A stretch of 64,000 nucleotides of DNA from Ursus arctos (taxonomy: Eukaryota; Chordata; Mammalia; Carnivora; Ursidae): assembly GCF_023065955.2 (NCBI RefSeq), contig NW_026622863.1, positions 44,870,177-44,934,176 on the forward strand, given 5' to 3'. The translations under genes were made by a program, and so were the position numbers. Positions 41,749-53,593 of this stretch are shown piece by piece; position 1 is the first letter of the stretch; every line of letters starts with the position of its first letter. The notes under the pieces were generated by a model. That model was not told where the DNA came from and searched no databases. It saw nothing but the letters and a program-made list of their open reading frames with translations.

Positions 41749-44065
41749 TGTTCATGTATTGGTTTTACTACTTTTGGGTGTGACACATTAGGCCGATCCT
41801 TTCACTTCACAGCAGGTGTTTCAGTCTCCTCATCTGTAAAATGCGTACCACACTCCTACCTAGCTCACAGAAGTCTACAAAATGGGTATAACCATACCTA
41901 TTAGGTAGATGCATTTCTGAGATTTAAAAGAGCTCACGTGTGTAAAAGGGTTGCCACATGCCTGACATACTGTGGACGGCCAATAAACGTCGGCTGTTCA
42001 CTGGCTCTGGAAATGACTTGCCTCTCTGTGCTTCAGTTTCCCTTCTAACACGGAGATCGTGCAACAGTACCTACAGCTCTAGGATGTACTCAGCAAGTTA
42101 ATCTGTATGAAGCATTCTGAAAAGTGCGTGGCAACACAGAACACACTCAAAAAACGTCAGCCATCAATCTCATGATTGCGATTTTTATTGCTGCTGTTAA
42201 CCCCATCAGGCAAACCCTCTAAAAGCTGGCAGAAGGAGACCAGAGAAACAAACCCCTAGTGGAGAAAAATTCTAGAGCCCCACAGTCTCGAAGAGACTCA
42301 AGGACCTCGAGGACTGTTCTCTAGGAACCATAACTAGAGAAGCCAGTCAACTTGAAAGCCAAGGATGTGGATCAGAAGCAACTATCTGCCCCCTGTGACC
42401 ACATCACCAGCCCACGTTAGCTGGGTCAATCAGGGACTGCAGCCAGCCCTCCGGGAACTCCAGACCCAGGGCAAAGGCTACCGGGCAAGCCAAGGTCACG
42501 AGATGGCCTAGGGAGCAGGGGCAGTGGCTCCAAGCACCCACCGAGTGACCACAGTGAGAAACTAGATCTGTGGGGGATTTGGCTACCCTAAGTTCTTCAG
42601 AGAAACCTTCCTCCCTGGTTCAGGCTGGGCTAGGGCACCCCACCCAAGTCCCCTTGACCTGTGCAGAGAGGAACAGCTGGGAAAACAACACTCAGCCTCA
42701 TTGTCACCTAATGGTGAGACCAACTGTTATCGCCTGGTGGGGAGCGAAAACACGATAGGAGGCTGGACAGCTAACCAGGGAGTCACAAACAGCCTCATGA
42801 CCAGGATGGAGACTGCCATGATCTGTACTGGTGCCTGGCTCCTCTGCACCCACCGCCAAGCAAGGTCTGGCCAGGGCTGAACTCCCCAGTGCTTCTCTGA
42901 GAGGGGAAGAGAGGACAAGGTTGAAAGGCAGACCATGGAGGAGCAACCTGACTACTCTAGCCCAGGCCTCTTGCTGAGCCCAAGCAGCCCCCAAATGAGA
43001 GAAAGGGGGTCTTCAGAGTCTCAAAGATTAAGACGTCCCCAGCCACCTTGCCTTGGCAGAGAGGTGTCCCTCCAAACTCTCCTTCCTCTTAAGTCTTAAC
43101 AAGCAGATCCAGGGGGCACAGCTCCTCAAATCTAAGTTCAATACCTCCTCCCCTCCCTAATATGGAGCTGAAAGCTCAGAAAACTTCAGACAGAGGCTTC
43201 TAAGACATCTCCTGCCATAGAAACAAAGAATGTGCCAAAGCGTCCCACACACCTTAAAATAAGGTTTAATGATATGAAAAAGTGGTGGGACAGCCAGCAA
43301 TCCCAGCGACCATCCAGTTCCCCCAAAGTTATTAAGAAGTTCAATAGTGACCCTCCCTCCTCAGGCTCAGTGCAAACCCCCAAGCCCCACCCACCAAACT
43401 CGGGAGGCAAAGCCCTTCCTCAACACTCCGCATCACAACCCTCCCAAAGTACTCCCCTGAACACCCACTGGGGTCTGCCCCCCCACCCCCGCGCGTCCCT
43501 CAAAGATTCTAAACATCACAACCCTCCTCCTTTGATACAGCGCTCCTCCACGCTCTCAGGATGCCCCCCCAACACCTCAGTGGTATAACCCACAAGGCGC
43601 TACCCCGGCCGCACTTGGTACAGCTCCCTCCGCAGCAGCCCCCCACCTCCCTAAACACGTTAGAGGAACTGCTCCCACAGCCCCGAATAGGTACAGCCCC
43701 CTACACTTGGTAAGGCGCCCCCCCACCACGATGGCTTAGCTCTCTCACACCCGGCAGGCGCTCCCTTCCCATCCCACTGGTTCAGCCCCCAGATTCTCAG
43801 TGGTTCGGTCCCCGCACTTTGGTGTGCCCCCCCCCGCGCCGCCTCAGTGGTACGGCCAGCCGCCCCCGCCCCCGCCCCCGGCCCCTCAGGGGTAGTACGA
43901 CCGCCCCCGCGTAGCCGCCCCCACTCAGTCCCGGAAGGGGGGGGCTCGAGGACGGCGGTCCCCGCCCGGCGGGCACTGGTGGTACGGCCCAGCGCCGCAC
44001 TGCGGGGGGTCCGGACGCGACCATCGCGGGGGGAGGCGCTCGGGGACACGCGCTGGCGCACTCAC

Positions 44066-44230
44066 CTGTCACCGGCGGCCGCCCAGCCTCTCCGGCGGGG
44101 CTCTATTCCCGCCCATCGCCACGCTGCGCTTGGTCCAGCTCCTTGTGTTTCCTGGCGGCGGCAACTGCAGCGGCAGCGGCAACGCCTTCTCCGAGCCAGG
44201 CCCAACGGCTCGCGCGGCGCGGCCCCCCCG
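44066..44230 (-). other. AKT2: AKT2 non-coding exon 1 (5' UTR)
   Basis: The minus strand shows a strong donor GTGACAG|GTGAGT at 44066/44065 inside a CpG island. Upstream of it lies a GC-rich leader with GCC-type triplet runs (complement of 44161-44190), typical of the AKT2 5' UTR. I recall a similar leader around 'AAACACAAGGA' in human AKT2 mRNA. The 5' limit of about 44230 is a guess between the GCC-rich leader and the promoter motifs. A second possible donor, GGTAAGC, occurs on the minus strand at about 44250 and might define an alternative leader exon, though nothing else supports it. Confidence 0.75.
44069..44116 (-). CDS. Upstream ORF 1 in the AKT2 leader (15 codons)
   Basis: An ATG at 44116-44114 in exon 1 opens a 15-codon frame (MGGNRAPPERLGGRR) that stops at 44071-44069, three bases before the splice donor. 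The context GCGATGG has purine at -3 and G at +4, so it should be recognised by scanning ribosomes if transcription starts upstream of it. Such uORFs usually lower translation of the main frame; that effect here is inference. Confidence 0.55.
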   Translation of the reverse strand: MGGNRAPPERLGGRR

Positions 44231-45566
44231 CCCCCTCCCCCCAGCCCCCGCTTACCGCCCCCTCCCACCCTCTGGCCGGAAATACCGCCTTCTCCCACCA
44301 CAAACAGGAACTGACGTAAAAGAACGAGAGATGAACTCGTAGAGCGCTAGAGCGCAAGCGCAAAGCAGGGCAGGAGGCCGACTCAGAGCCGAACGCCTGC
44401 GTACTTTGGGAAAGTTTGGGTCGAGGTGGGCTAACAAGGTGTCATGCGCAGGCGCCGGACGGAAAGAAGAGACAGGATTGCGCAGGCGCAGCAGGACTCT
44501 GACGCCCGCTTTCCCTAAAGGCTCGCCACAGTGATACTTCCCGGCAGCCCCTGGTCCTTATTTACATACGCTTTGATCTCGCTTTACTGTGATCTCGCCT
44601 TTCCTCCCGGTTCCGAGGCTCTTAAAGAGCCCTGGAGCGGGGGTTAGGAGAGTTGTCTTTTCACTGTGTCCCGTCATGGTGAGCACAGGCTCTGAAGCTT
44701 CATAAACCCAGCTTTGCATTTCCTTACTGGTGATAGTAGGCAGAAGACTTGACCGTTTTCTGTGCCTGTGTATCCAAATCTGCAAAAATGGAAACAGAGC
44801 TGCGTCACTGGGCTATTGAACTTTTTTATGTAAATAGAGCAGTTTATATCAATTAGACACTCTGTGACTCCAAAATATTAATCCTACCTGCTCATCATAT
44901 ATGTACAATTAAATAGGGATATAACTTTTTTTTAATGGGGTAACTTGGTCCTAAAAAGGCCTTAAGATCGCCTTGTAAGAAAAGAGCTTTGCAGACATCC
45001 TGGTCCACTTGTCAACCAGTGTACTAGGCAGTGTGAGACATCTGTCTCCCAGTCAGTCCCTTCTCTCTCAAAGGTTGGGTAGGGCTTGCTGCCTTCTGAA
45101 TTTGGGTTACAGTGTGCCACAGAGCTTGGCAGGTATGCATTGATTAGTGCATACTTACAGAAGCCCTAGCTGGGAGTTGAAGAATCCTAGGTCCACCTAA
45201 GTCTGTGAGAGTGATGCAGGCAATCCGGCCCAGAAGTGGCCCTTAGTTTCCTCAGAGGTAAGCCTAATGCTTGAACTAGACCTTAGCTAATGGATTTCCA
45301 GCTTGGAACTTGCTGCTCTGAATCCCTTATTCATGGGCTTCCCCCAACACAGTGTTGATAACTGACCAATGTCTCCCCTATCCCACCCCTGATCATTTTA
45401 GTCTCTTACTGTCTGGTGACGGGTCTGTCTCCACTGCACAGACAGCCCCATGAGTGAAAAAACCAGGACTGACTCAATCATCACTGTGTAGCTAACACTG
45501 CCCAGCAAAAGTCTTGGCACAGAGTATGCTCTTGGGGAATATTTGTTCCAAGAATTAGTCCTTTCC

Positions 45567-45765
45567 AGGGGCGCCTGGGTGGCTCAGTCATTAAGCGTCT
45601 GCCTTCGGCTCAGGGCGTGATCCTGGAGTCCTGGGATCGAGCCCCATATCGGGCTCCTCCGCTGGGAGCCTGCTTCTTCCTCTCCCACTCCCCCTGCTTG
45701 TGTTCCCTCTCGCTGGCTGTCTTTCTCTCTGTCAAATAAATAAAATCTTAAAAAAAAAAAAAAAA
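45567..45765 (+). mobile_element. CAN-SINE
   Basis: Full-length arctoid copy, A-tail of about 17. Perfect target copies agtcctttcc at 45557-45566 and 45766-45775. Confidence 0.94.
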
Positions 45766-46356
45766 AGTCCTTTCCGCTCTAATCTAGACTCAAGGTCACT
45801 GTGGCCTACCTTCTTCCCCCTCTTCTGTGCTGAACAGTTCATAGCCCATTTCCCTATTTCTGAGTCTTCCTGAGCTAACTGGAATCCCTGCCTCTCCCAG
45901 GATGGATTACAACACATAGAGATCTCACTGAAACCTGTACTTGTGTATAAATTTATACACGTACTTGTGTATAAATTCTGTGAGATACTAGTAGTCAAGG
46001 ATAATGGCTTTCAACCTAAGACCTAGTACAGACATAGTTACACTTACCTATACACATATATACCTATATGAAAGCGTCATCAAATACTATTTACTGGTAT
46101 GTATCATGCACTCAGATTTTCTTTTCCTGCTAAACTGATTTTCTGACCCACTAAAGGGTCATGCCTTGTAGTTTAAAAAACACTAGTCTGGGGCTGAACG
46201 ACACTCACTGGCTTTGTAGATAGGCTCAGCTTCTAATCATGTCTTTCCTGTGTCCTTGTCAAAATAACTTCACTTCTCTGAGCTGGCCTTCCTTCATTGC
46301 AAAACAGTATCAACAGAATTGACTTAGCAATTGTTAACTGACCAGAATCTGTTCTT

Positions 46357-46551
46357 TTTTTTTTAAAGATTTTATTTATTTATTCGACAGAGATAGAGAC
46401 AGCCAGCGAGAGAGGGAACACAAGCAGGGGAGTGGGAGAGGAAGAAGCAGGCTCATAGCGGAGGAGCCTGATGTGGGGCTCGATCCCCTAACGCCGGGAT
46501 CACGCCCTGAGCCGAAGGCAGACGCTTAACGACTGTGCCACCCAGGCGCCC
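46357..46551 (-). mobile_element. CAN-SINE with 15-bp target duplication
   Basis: Reverse-oriented full-length copy. Perfect target copies ccagaatctgttctt at 46342-46356 and 46552-46566 indicate a recent insertion. Confidence 0.94.
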
Positions 46552-47371
46552 CCAGAATCTGTTCTTGACAAAGTCCCGCCAAGGCTATCCTGTTGCCATC
46601 AACGCCATCTTGGAGGTCCGGTGCAACAGTACTTAAGGAGCTTGCTGGAGGTCCCAGGACACATTAGAGGTAAGGCAGGGTTTGAACCCAAGTTGTTTAG
46701 TACAAGAGTCTGCTTTGAATTCATATCATCCTGGAAAATGGGAAGTCATAGCCCTGTTTCTACCCTGACAGGCCACTTAATTATCATTTGGGAGCCTCAG
46801 CCTCTCAATTTCCAAAACAAATGTGATAGAGGAGAAAACTCCCTAAAACTCAAATTGTTCTATGCCCTCTAATCTATTCTGCAAACTCTCTACCTATAAC
46901 TGTAAATATGGACTACACATGCACTTCTGGGGAGATGGGCCAGTAGCTTCTCATCGGAAGGTTGCCCAAAGGCTTCCTGATTCAGAAAGAATGATTAAGA
47001 ATCCTTCCCTGACAGGCGGAGAGGCCATCTCCTCAAAATTCCCTCTGTTGCCTGGAGCAGAAATCAGGCCCTAAAGTATATTTCAACCCTTGTGGGAGAT
47101 TGTGCTCCCAGTGGTGACTGGACAAGTTGCATGGACCAACCATAAAGAACTTAGTCGCCCCAAACGGGGAGCTTCCACTGCATCCCCACAAGGTCTGGGG
47201 CGGTCTATGGCAGCGGTGGAGCTGGCCACGGGGAGCAACCCTCTCTGCCACACAGGCAGTCAGGACATACAAGCATGGAGACGCAGATTTACCCCCTTCT
47301 TCATCCTAAGCAGAGCATTTTCCAGGGGAGAAAGTCCATAGCATTGATCAGATTCTCAAAGAAGTCTGGAA

Positions 47372-47404
<33 letters not shown>
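47372..47404 (+). repeat. Poly-A run of about 33
   Basis: Pure A tract followed by 'gtttttatttaaaa'. No SINE or L1 body is recognisable directly upstream, so its origin is unclear. Confidence 0.85.
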
Positions 47405-47408
<4 letters not shown>

Positions 47409-47839
47409 TTATTTAAAAGAGATTCCCTTGTTCTACAGAAATATTGAAATATCTTTGACTCTCCAGCCAGAAGTTACTAAGCTAGATGCTACTGTTTGGG
47501 AAGATCCTTTTAGAGTAATTTTAAGTGTTTGGCAGAAGTACAGATAAGCCTCAGGGATTCTATAAATGTTGGTTCCAGTTTCCTTTTTATACAATACGTT
47601 TCTGTTTCAAAAATTGTAAATGGAAGACACCATGCGTCATACACATTCAGCTTTTTAACACATCAGAGATTCCCAAAATGGCTAAGTGGTCATGAGAGGC
47701 TAACGCGCTTGTAGGCACACCTTGGGATGAAGCTTCTTCTACTCTTGATAAGATCAAACACTTTTTCTATCTGCTCTGAATACATAGATGGCTTCCCATC
47801 ACATGTGGAATAAAAGCTAAAGGCCTCATCATAGCCTTC

Positions 47840-48345
47840 AGGGCACCATGGGATCTGCCCCTGCTTGTCTTTCTAATTTCATCTCAAGCTCCTCTTGACC
47901 TCGACCACCATGTTCTGGACACACTAACCTCTGCCCCTCCCAAAAACACAAGCTTGTTTCCACCTTGGGGCCATTTCACTTGCTGTTCCTTTTGCCTGGA
48001 CTATTGACGTCCCTGATCCTGATCTTTGCAGGACTGGCTCGCTCTTGTCTTTCAGAACTGAGTTCAAATCTCACTTCATCAGAGAGTCTTTCCCTGGCCA
48101 CCCTAAATCCAAAAGAGCCACACTGTTACTATTTCTGAGCACATTTGAATTCCCTACCGAGCAATTAACACTAAAGAATATTTTTGTTGTTCATTTTGTA
48201 GCTGTCTTCCCCCAAACCAGAATATAAATTTGCCCATGAGGGTGAAGACCTTGCCTTGGGTGGGCACCACTGTATTCCCACCCCTGAGAACAATGCCTTG
48301 CACATAGTTGGGACTTGGGGGGGGTCAATGAATAATTGTTGACTG
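47840..48345 (+). mobile_element. L2-like remnant
   Basis: 'tcttgacctcgaccaccatg', 'ttttgcctggactattgacg', 'gagtctttccctggccaccc' and 'ttgcacatagttgggacttg' follow L2 3' end order. Confidence 0.65.
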
Positions 48346-48357
48346 AATGTGGTTTTG

Positions 48358-48556
48358 TTTTTTTTTTTTTAAGATTTTATTTATTTATTTGAGAGAGAGA
48401 GCAAGAGCACAAGCTGTGGGGAGAGGCAGAGGGAGAAGCAGACTCCTCGCTGAACAGGGAGCCAGATGTGGGGCTTGATCCTAGAACCTAGGATCCTAGG
48501 AGATCATGACCTGAGCCAAAGGCAGATGCTTAACCGACTGAGCCACCCAGGCGCCC
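48358..48556 (-). mobile_element. CAN-SINE
   Basis: Reverse-oriented full-length copy. Target copies ctgartgtkgttttg at 48343-48357 and 48557-48571. Confidence 0.92.
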
Positions 48557-48592
48557 CTGAGTGTTGTTTTGATTAAGAAGGTTAAAGGGTGA

Positions 48593-48777
48593 GGGGCGCC
48601 TGGGTGGGTCAGTTGCTGAAGCGTCTGCCTTCGGATTGGGTCGTGATCCTAGGATCGAGCCCCACAACTGGCTCCCTGCTCAGCGAGGAGTCGGCTTCTC
48701 CCTCTGCCTCTCCCCCCACTGCTCATGCTCTCACTCTCTCTCTCAAATAATACATAAATAAAATCTTTTTTTAAAAA
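48593..48777 (+). mobile_element. CAN-SINE
   Basis: 'ggggcgcctgggtgggtcag' head and CT-rich body, ending 'acataaataaaatcttt'. It lies only 36 bases from the preceding SINE, in opposite orientation. Confidence 0.9.
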
Positions 48778-49299
48778 GCTACTGGGGTGAATTTTACTTC
48801 AGGTCTGAACTTGTCCACTCACAAAAAGTTGAACAAATAATAATTTCTTACGTTTATTAGTGAATTCCCATGTATCAGGCATATTGCTAGGAACTATATC
48901 CATGACCTTGTTAAATGATCCCACAGGTAGAAGGCTCTATAAGATTTATTTTGCAGAAATAAACATAGGCCCAAGGAAGAGAAACCTCTTACCAAATATC
49001 ACACTGTCAGAATGTTGTGGCAGCCAGATCCATTCCCACAGATGTCTCAGGCCAAGCCCCCACTTTTATACAAAGCACTGCACTTTACATGTATGCACCC
49101 AGATTTGAGAAACAGAAAGTCTCATTTTATGCTGAAGCATATGGATTTGAAACAGTGAAATACTTAAAACAGAGTTTCCTACATTATTAAGAAAAACTGA
49201 GATAATATGAATATCACCTAATTTTTTTTTTAGGTCCTCATGAAGGGAATCCTTTCACAGCTGCCCAGCACGGTGGTTTATAAACTATTCCTGCTGTTG

Positions 49300-49313
49300 C
49301 CACAAGATGGCGC
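49300..49313 (+). promoter_or_regulatory. Candidate CTCF site
   Basis: CCACAAGATGGCGC fits the CTCF core CCASYAGRKGGCRS at all positions but one. It sits between the AKT2 promoter and the C19orf47 3' end. Confidence 0.4.
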
Positions 49314-49699
49314 GACATGAGGTGGAGTTCCCTGCTGGAACTTGGGCTGACTTGAGGGCATCAACCATTCCCGGAGCAAGTGGGGGGAACTTTGTGTTGT
49401 TACTTAAACGTTCACTGTGTATAAGGAAGCTGGCGTGACACCTAAATGCGACACCTGATCCAGAACTGGACTGTGAGCCGGGGGGAAAATGGTCATAAGG
49501 TACATTATTAGGACAATTGATGAAATTGAAGTATGAACTGGTGTTTAGAGGAATATTGTATGTTAAATGTCTAGGTTTTGATAGTTATACTGTGCTTACG
49601 GAAGAGAATGTTCTTGTTTTCAGGAAATACACACTGAGGTATTACGAGGTTAAGGGGTATGATGTTCTCCAACTTAACTTTCAAATGGTTCAAAACACA

Positions 49700-49755
49700 A
49701 CGTGGATGTGTGTGGATGTGTGTGTGTGTGTGTGTGTGTGCGCACGCACGTGTGC
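49700..49755 (+). repeat. TG dinucleotide microsatellite
   Basis: About ten uninterrupted TG units followed by alternating 'gcgcacgcacgtgtg'. Purine-pyrimidine alternation over this length favours Z-DNA. Confidence 0.9.
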
Positions 49756-49839
49756 TCATGGAGAGGGGGACAGGGAAGAGGGAATGATAAGACAAATGGA
49801 ACAATTAGCAAATCTGGATAAATAATATACAGAAATCAG

Positions 49840-49905
49840 GGGCACCTGGGTGGCTCAGTTGGTTGAGAGTCAGACTCTTGATTTTGGCTCAGGTCATAAT
49901 CTCAG
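49840..49905 (+). mobile_element. CAN-SINE head fragment
   Basis: 'ggggcacctgggtggctcag' through 'aggtcataatctcaga'. The CT-rich body and A-tail are missing, so it is 3'-truncated. Confidence 0.8.
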
Positions 49906-49959
49906 ACGTGAGAAACCCCTTGTACCATTCTTGCTATTTTTCTAGAAGTTTACAATTAT

Positions 49960-50143
49960 ATTCTTTTTGAGAGAGAGAGAGCAAACACGAGTGGGGGGAG
50001 GGGCAGAGGGTGAGAGAGAATCTCAAGCAGGCTCCACGCCCAGTGTGGAGCCCGATGCTGGGCTCCATCTCACAACCCTGAGATCTCGACCTGAGCTGAA
50101 ACCGAGAGTAGGAAGCCTAACCGACTGAGCCACCCAGGCGCCT
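49960..50143 (-). mobile_element. CAN-SINE
   Basis: Reverse-oriented copy ending 'gagccacccaggcgcc'. Flanking 'gaagtttacaattata' and 'gaagtttacagtcata' are its target duplication. Confidence 0.88.
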
Positions 50144-50739
50144 GAAGTTTACAGTCATATCAAAATAAATAGTTACCCCAAAAGCTCCTTTGGTGGCCAA
50201 TGAGAGTGTCATGAAAGAGTTCCTTAAGTGTTGGTGCTGATAATCCTCCCTGAAAGTCACCAGTTTCAGAGATCAAATTAGATGACAACGCTGTGCCAAG
50301 CCCTTCACAATCATCCTCTGAGGTAAATGCTACTATGACTCCCATCCTATCGCAGAAGAAACGAGCACAGAGAGCCTGAGCAACCTGGCCAAGATCCCAC
50401 AGCTACAGAGCTCATGCGTTTTAACCATAACAGACCATCAAGACGGCCAAATGATGGCCACGATATGCTATTCTGGTCATTTAGGAGCGAGCGCAGCACT
50501 AAATGTGAAGTGGCGGAAAAGGCATTTTTAGGGAAAAGCTTTGAAACAATGAATGCAGGTTTATGTGCTCTGAACCCCTACCTCAACTTGATAGTCAAGT
50601 CTATGCCAAAGCCAGTCTTGAATTATACAAGATTTAACCAAAATAAAGTTGGGAAATCAAGTGGCTGCTGATTCTGAGGTGATTGAACCTGCTAGCCGTT
50701 AACCCGGGTGGAAAAATTAGAATATTCCTCAAATAAATC

Positions 50740-51830
50740 TGATTATTCTCCATATTTACTTGAAACATAAATTCCAACTTGTAAAACAGATACATTCCCT
50801 TTTCCCCTGCAATTTAACTCCTAGGTATCTGCCATATGGATACGTCCAAACAGAAGCCAGGGGTGGTGGACGCAAGAGGCACCGTCTGTGATAGAAAGAT
50901 CTGGAAAGCACTAGGTTCCTGCAGTGAGAGACTGGTTCGGTACCTCAAGGTGCATCCACACAAGGGGACACCAAGCAGCTACTTGAAAAGGAAGCTCTTT
51001 CTGATAAGCACATTAAAAGTCATTTAACATCACTGGCCATAGGGGAAATGCAAATCAAAGCCACAATAATATGATATCATTTCTACACCCACTAGGATGG
51101 CCAGTGATTGTGATTGTCTTTTCGACTAAAAGACAATGTGGGAGTGAGCGTGTGGAGAAATTAGAACCCTCATACAGCGCTGGTAGAAATGCTAAGTGGC
51201 ACGGTCGCTTTGGAAGACAGTCCAGCTGTTCCTCAAAGGGTTAAAATAAAATCAGCGTAGAGCCCAGCAAATCAACTCCCAGCGATTGTACCCAAGAGAA
51301 CTGAAAACATGTCCACACAGACACTCCTACGCTGGGTGTTCAGAGCGGTATTAACTTATAAAGGCCAAAAAGTGGCAACGACCTACATGTCCATCATCCT
51401 GACACACAAAATGGGAAAGATCCACATACTGCAACATTTTCCAACAATTCTGGAGAAACGAAGTACTATGGAAGATCTATGGCATAACATGGATGCACCT
51501 CAAAAAAACACGTTAAGTGAAAGAAACCAGACACAGAAGGCCACGTACTATGTGATTCCATTCATAGGAAATGTCTAGAAAAGGCAAATCTATAGAGACA
51601 GATTAGTGGTTGCCCAGGGCTTGGAGTGGGGGGCAGACTGTGGGAGGCCTTGGGGAATGATGGTTAAGGGGTATGGGTGTCTCTCTGTGGTAACGAAAAA
51701 ATCCTAAAAGTCTAGTGATAGATGCACAACTCTGTAAATAACTAAAAGCCATTGAATTGTGCGCTTTAAATGAGGGAATGGATATGTGAATTATATCTCA
51801 ATAAAGTATGTGCGTCTATGTGGTTTTTTT
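50740..51830 (+). mobile_element. L1 3'-end fragment
   Basis: 'tttaactcctaggtatctgc', 'aatgcaaatcaaagccacaa', 'cactaggatggccagtgatt', 'aagtgaaagaaaccagacac' and 'gaattatatctcaataaagt' run in L1 3' UTR order. No intact ORF. Confidence 0.85.
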
Positions 51831-52132
51831 TTAAAAGAAGCTCGTTATGCACTGAGAAGAAATGATCTCCAGGATATATTAAGCCAAAAAAACAAAGCAC
51901 AAAACTGCCGTATATGCTACTGAGTGGGAAAACATAGTTATATTTGTAAATGAAATTCTTCTGGAAGGACACATACACCCCCGGAATCTCCAGAGAGAAC
52001 TGGATGACCCAGAGTAGGAGAGAGAATTGTGTTTAATTGTTAAGAGATACAAAAAAAGCACAAAGAATAATACAATGAACACCTGTGTGTCCAACGCCCA
52101 ACTTTAAAAACCATTCCTATACTGTTGTTGTT

Positions 52133-52243
52133 GTTTTTTTAAGATTTTATTTTTAAGTAATCTCTACACCCAGCGTGGGGCTCAAACTCACGAGCCTGCG
52201 ATCAAGAGTCGCGTGCCCCACTGCCTGAGCCAGCCGGGCGCCC
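52133..52243 (-). mobile_element. Short older CAN-SINE
   Basis: 'aagattttatttttaagtaa' tail complement, 'cgtggggctcaaactcacga' core and 'gagccagccgggcgccccc' head. Confidence 0.85.
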
Positions 52244-53059
52244 CCACCTTTCCTACTGTTGAATCTCTTTGTGCCCTCTCCAATCACACCCCACCCCACC
52301 CTTGGAGGGAACCATTATCCCACATTTGGAGTGTATCATTCCTACGCATTTCATACATTTACAACATTTTAAATAGTAAAGTGATTACATTCTTAATAAA
52401 TATTTAAGTAGTAAATAGTTCGCGTATTTTAAAACTACACACATTCTTCTTCAGTTTGCTTTTTGCACTCAACGTTTTTGCTTTATTCATATCGATAGGC
52501 GCGACGCTAGTTAACTTCCATTGATGTACAATATGCCGCATCCAGAACATCGTACAGTACATTCGATATTGACGGGTAATTTGTCCAGATGGCCACAAAA
52601 CGATCTCTCTTTCCGGGAAACACGGACACTCCTGTCCTTGAGAGGCAGGGTCTATGGTCCCTTCCCCTTGAATCTGGGCAGCAGCGAAGCAACGTGACTT
52701 CCCGTGCTAGCTTAGAACAGGCAGTACGGTCTTCCCTAGCTCTCCTGAGCAGCGCGCTGTTGGAACCCAGCCACCGTGCTGTGAGGAAGCCCGGGCCGCG
52801 TGGAGAAGCCATATGTAGGCACCCTGGCTGATAGCCCAAGCTGAGGTCTGAGCTAAGTGCCAGTATCGGTTAACCACCAAACGACTGGGAAAGCTTTCAA
52901 GAGGACACTGGCCCCAGCCCGTATCTTACTGCAACCACACAAGAGCCCCCAAGTGACACAGTCTAACTGAGCCCAGTCCATCCCCAGAGCCATGAGAGGT
53001 AATAATTATTGATCTAAGCCGGTAAGTTTTGAGGTGATTCATTGTGCATTAGATAATTG

Positions 53060-53460
53060 GAACAACTAGGCCCCGTTGTGTCCATTCTCCAGTTGAGGGA
53101 TATCCGGATTGCTTCCAAGTTAATGCTATTACAAACAGTGATCCTATGAACGCTCTCATACGTGTCTCTGTATGTATGTGAAGTTTCTCCAGAATGGTAA
53201 TGGCCAGGTGGGGGAGTATCACATCTTCAATTATACTACAACCTACCAAATTATCTTCCAAAATGGTTGATACCAACTGACACTCCCAAAGCAGTGTACC
53301 ATACTCCCATCGCTCCAACACTGGGGACTTTAAATGTTTTGCCAATCTCCTGGGCACAAAACAGTCTTATTGTATATGTCTTTTTGTACTTTTGAATTTT
53401 TTACTGTTTGCATGAATCGATCCCAAATAAACATTGAAACGTAGGCTAATACATTCTTGC
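53060..53460 (-). mobile_element. L1 3'-end fragment, inverted
   Basis: 'ccggattgcttccaagttaa', 'tattacaaacagtgatccta' and 'ccaatctcctgggcacaaaa' read as the reverse complement of an L1 tail. The region 52440-52620 left of it may be part of the same element. Confidence 0.65.
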
Positions 53461-53593
53461 TTTCCTATTTTGAATATGCTTTACATATTGGGGTTCCATA
53501 TTAAGATTGCATTTTTTAGAAAAGGAGGTGTTGCTCCAGTCGCGATGAGCACACCTCATGCCTAGATCTGGGTTTTGATTCTTAGTTACCATT

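Larger units (their letters stand above)
25393..44065 (-). other. AKT2: AKT2 intron 1 (18.7 kb)
   Basis: First intron, between the CpG-island leader and the start-codon exon. It is dominated by old, GC-rich sequence with many MIR/L2 traces (for example 26890-27490, 30800-31390, 33720-34210, 34310-34650, 34930-35000, 35380-35520, 36510-36740, 39060-39370, 40740-40910, 41050-41230, 41810-42030). It contains one L1 tail, two CAN-SINEs and a local duplication. I looked for a miR-641-like hairpin, which human AKT2 carries in this intron, and did not find its mature sequence. Confidence 0.82.
43800..44500. promoter_or_regulatory. AKT2: AKT2 CpG-island promoter
   Basis: A dense CpG region surrounds exon 1. 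Upstream of the exon, reading from the minus-strand gene, are ETS-like CCGGAAAT (44276-44283), a CRE-like TGACGTAA (44312-44319), and three NRF1-type GCGCAxGCGC motifs at 44352-44362, 44445-44455 and 44479-44490. There is no convincing TATA box. The combination is that of a broad housekeeping promoter. No CAN-SINE lies within about 8 kb to the left or 1 kb to the right of it. Confidence 0.8.

Noticed and set aside
43232..43588. 118-codon plus-strand frame next to the CpG island
   Set aside because: Ser/Pro-rich with no known domain, inside AKT2 intron 1. It could be read as a divergent gene, but nothing supports this.
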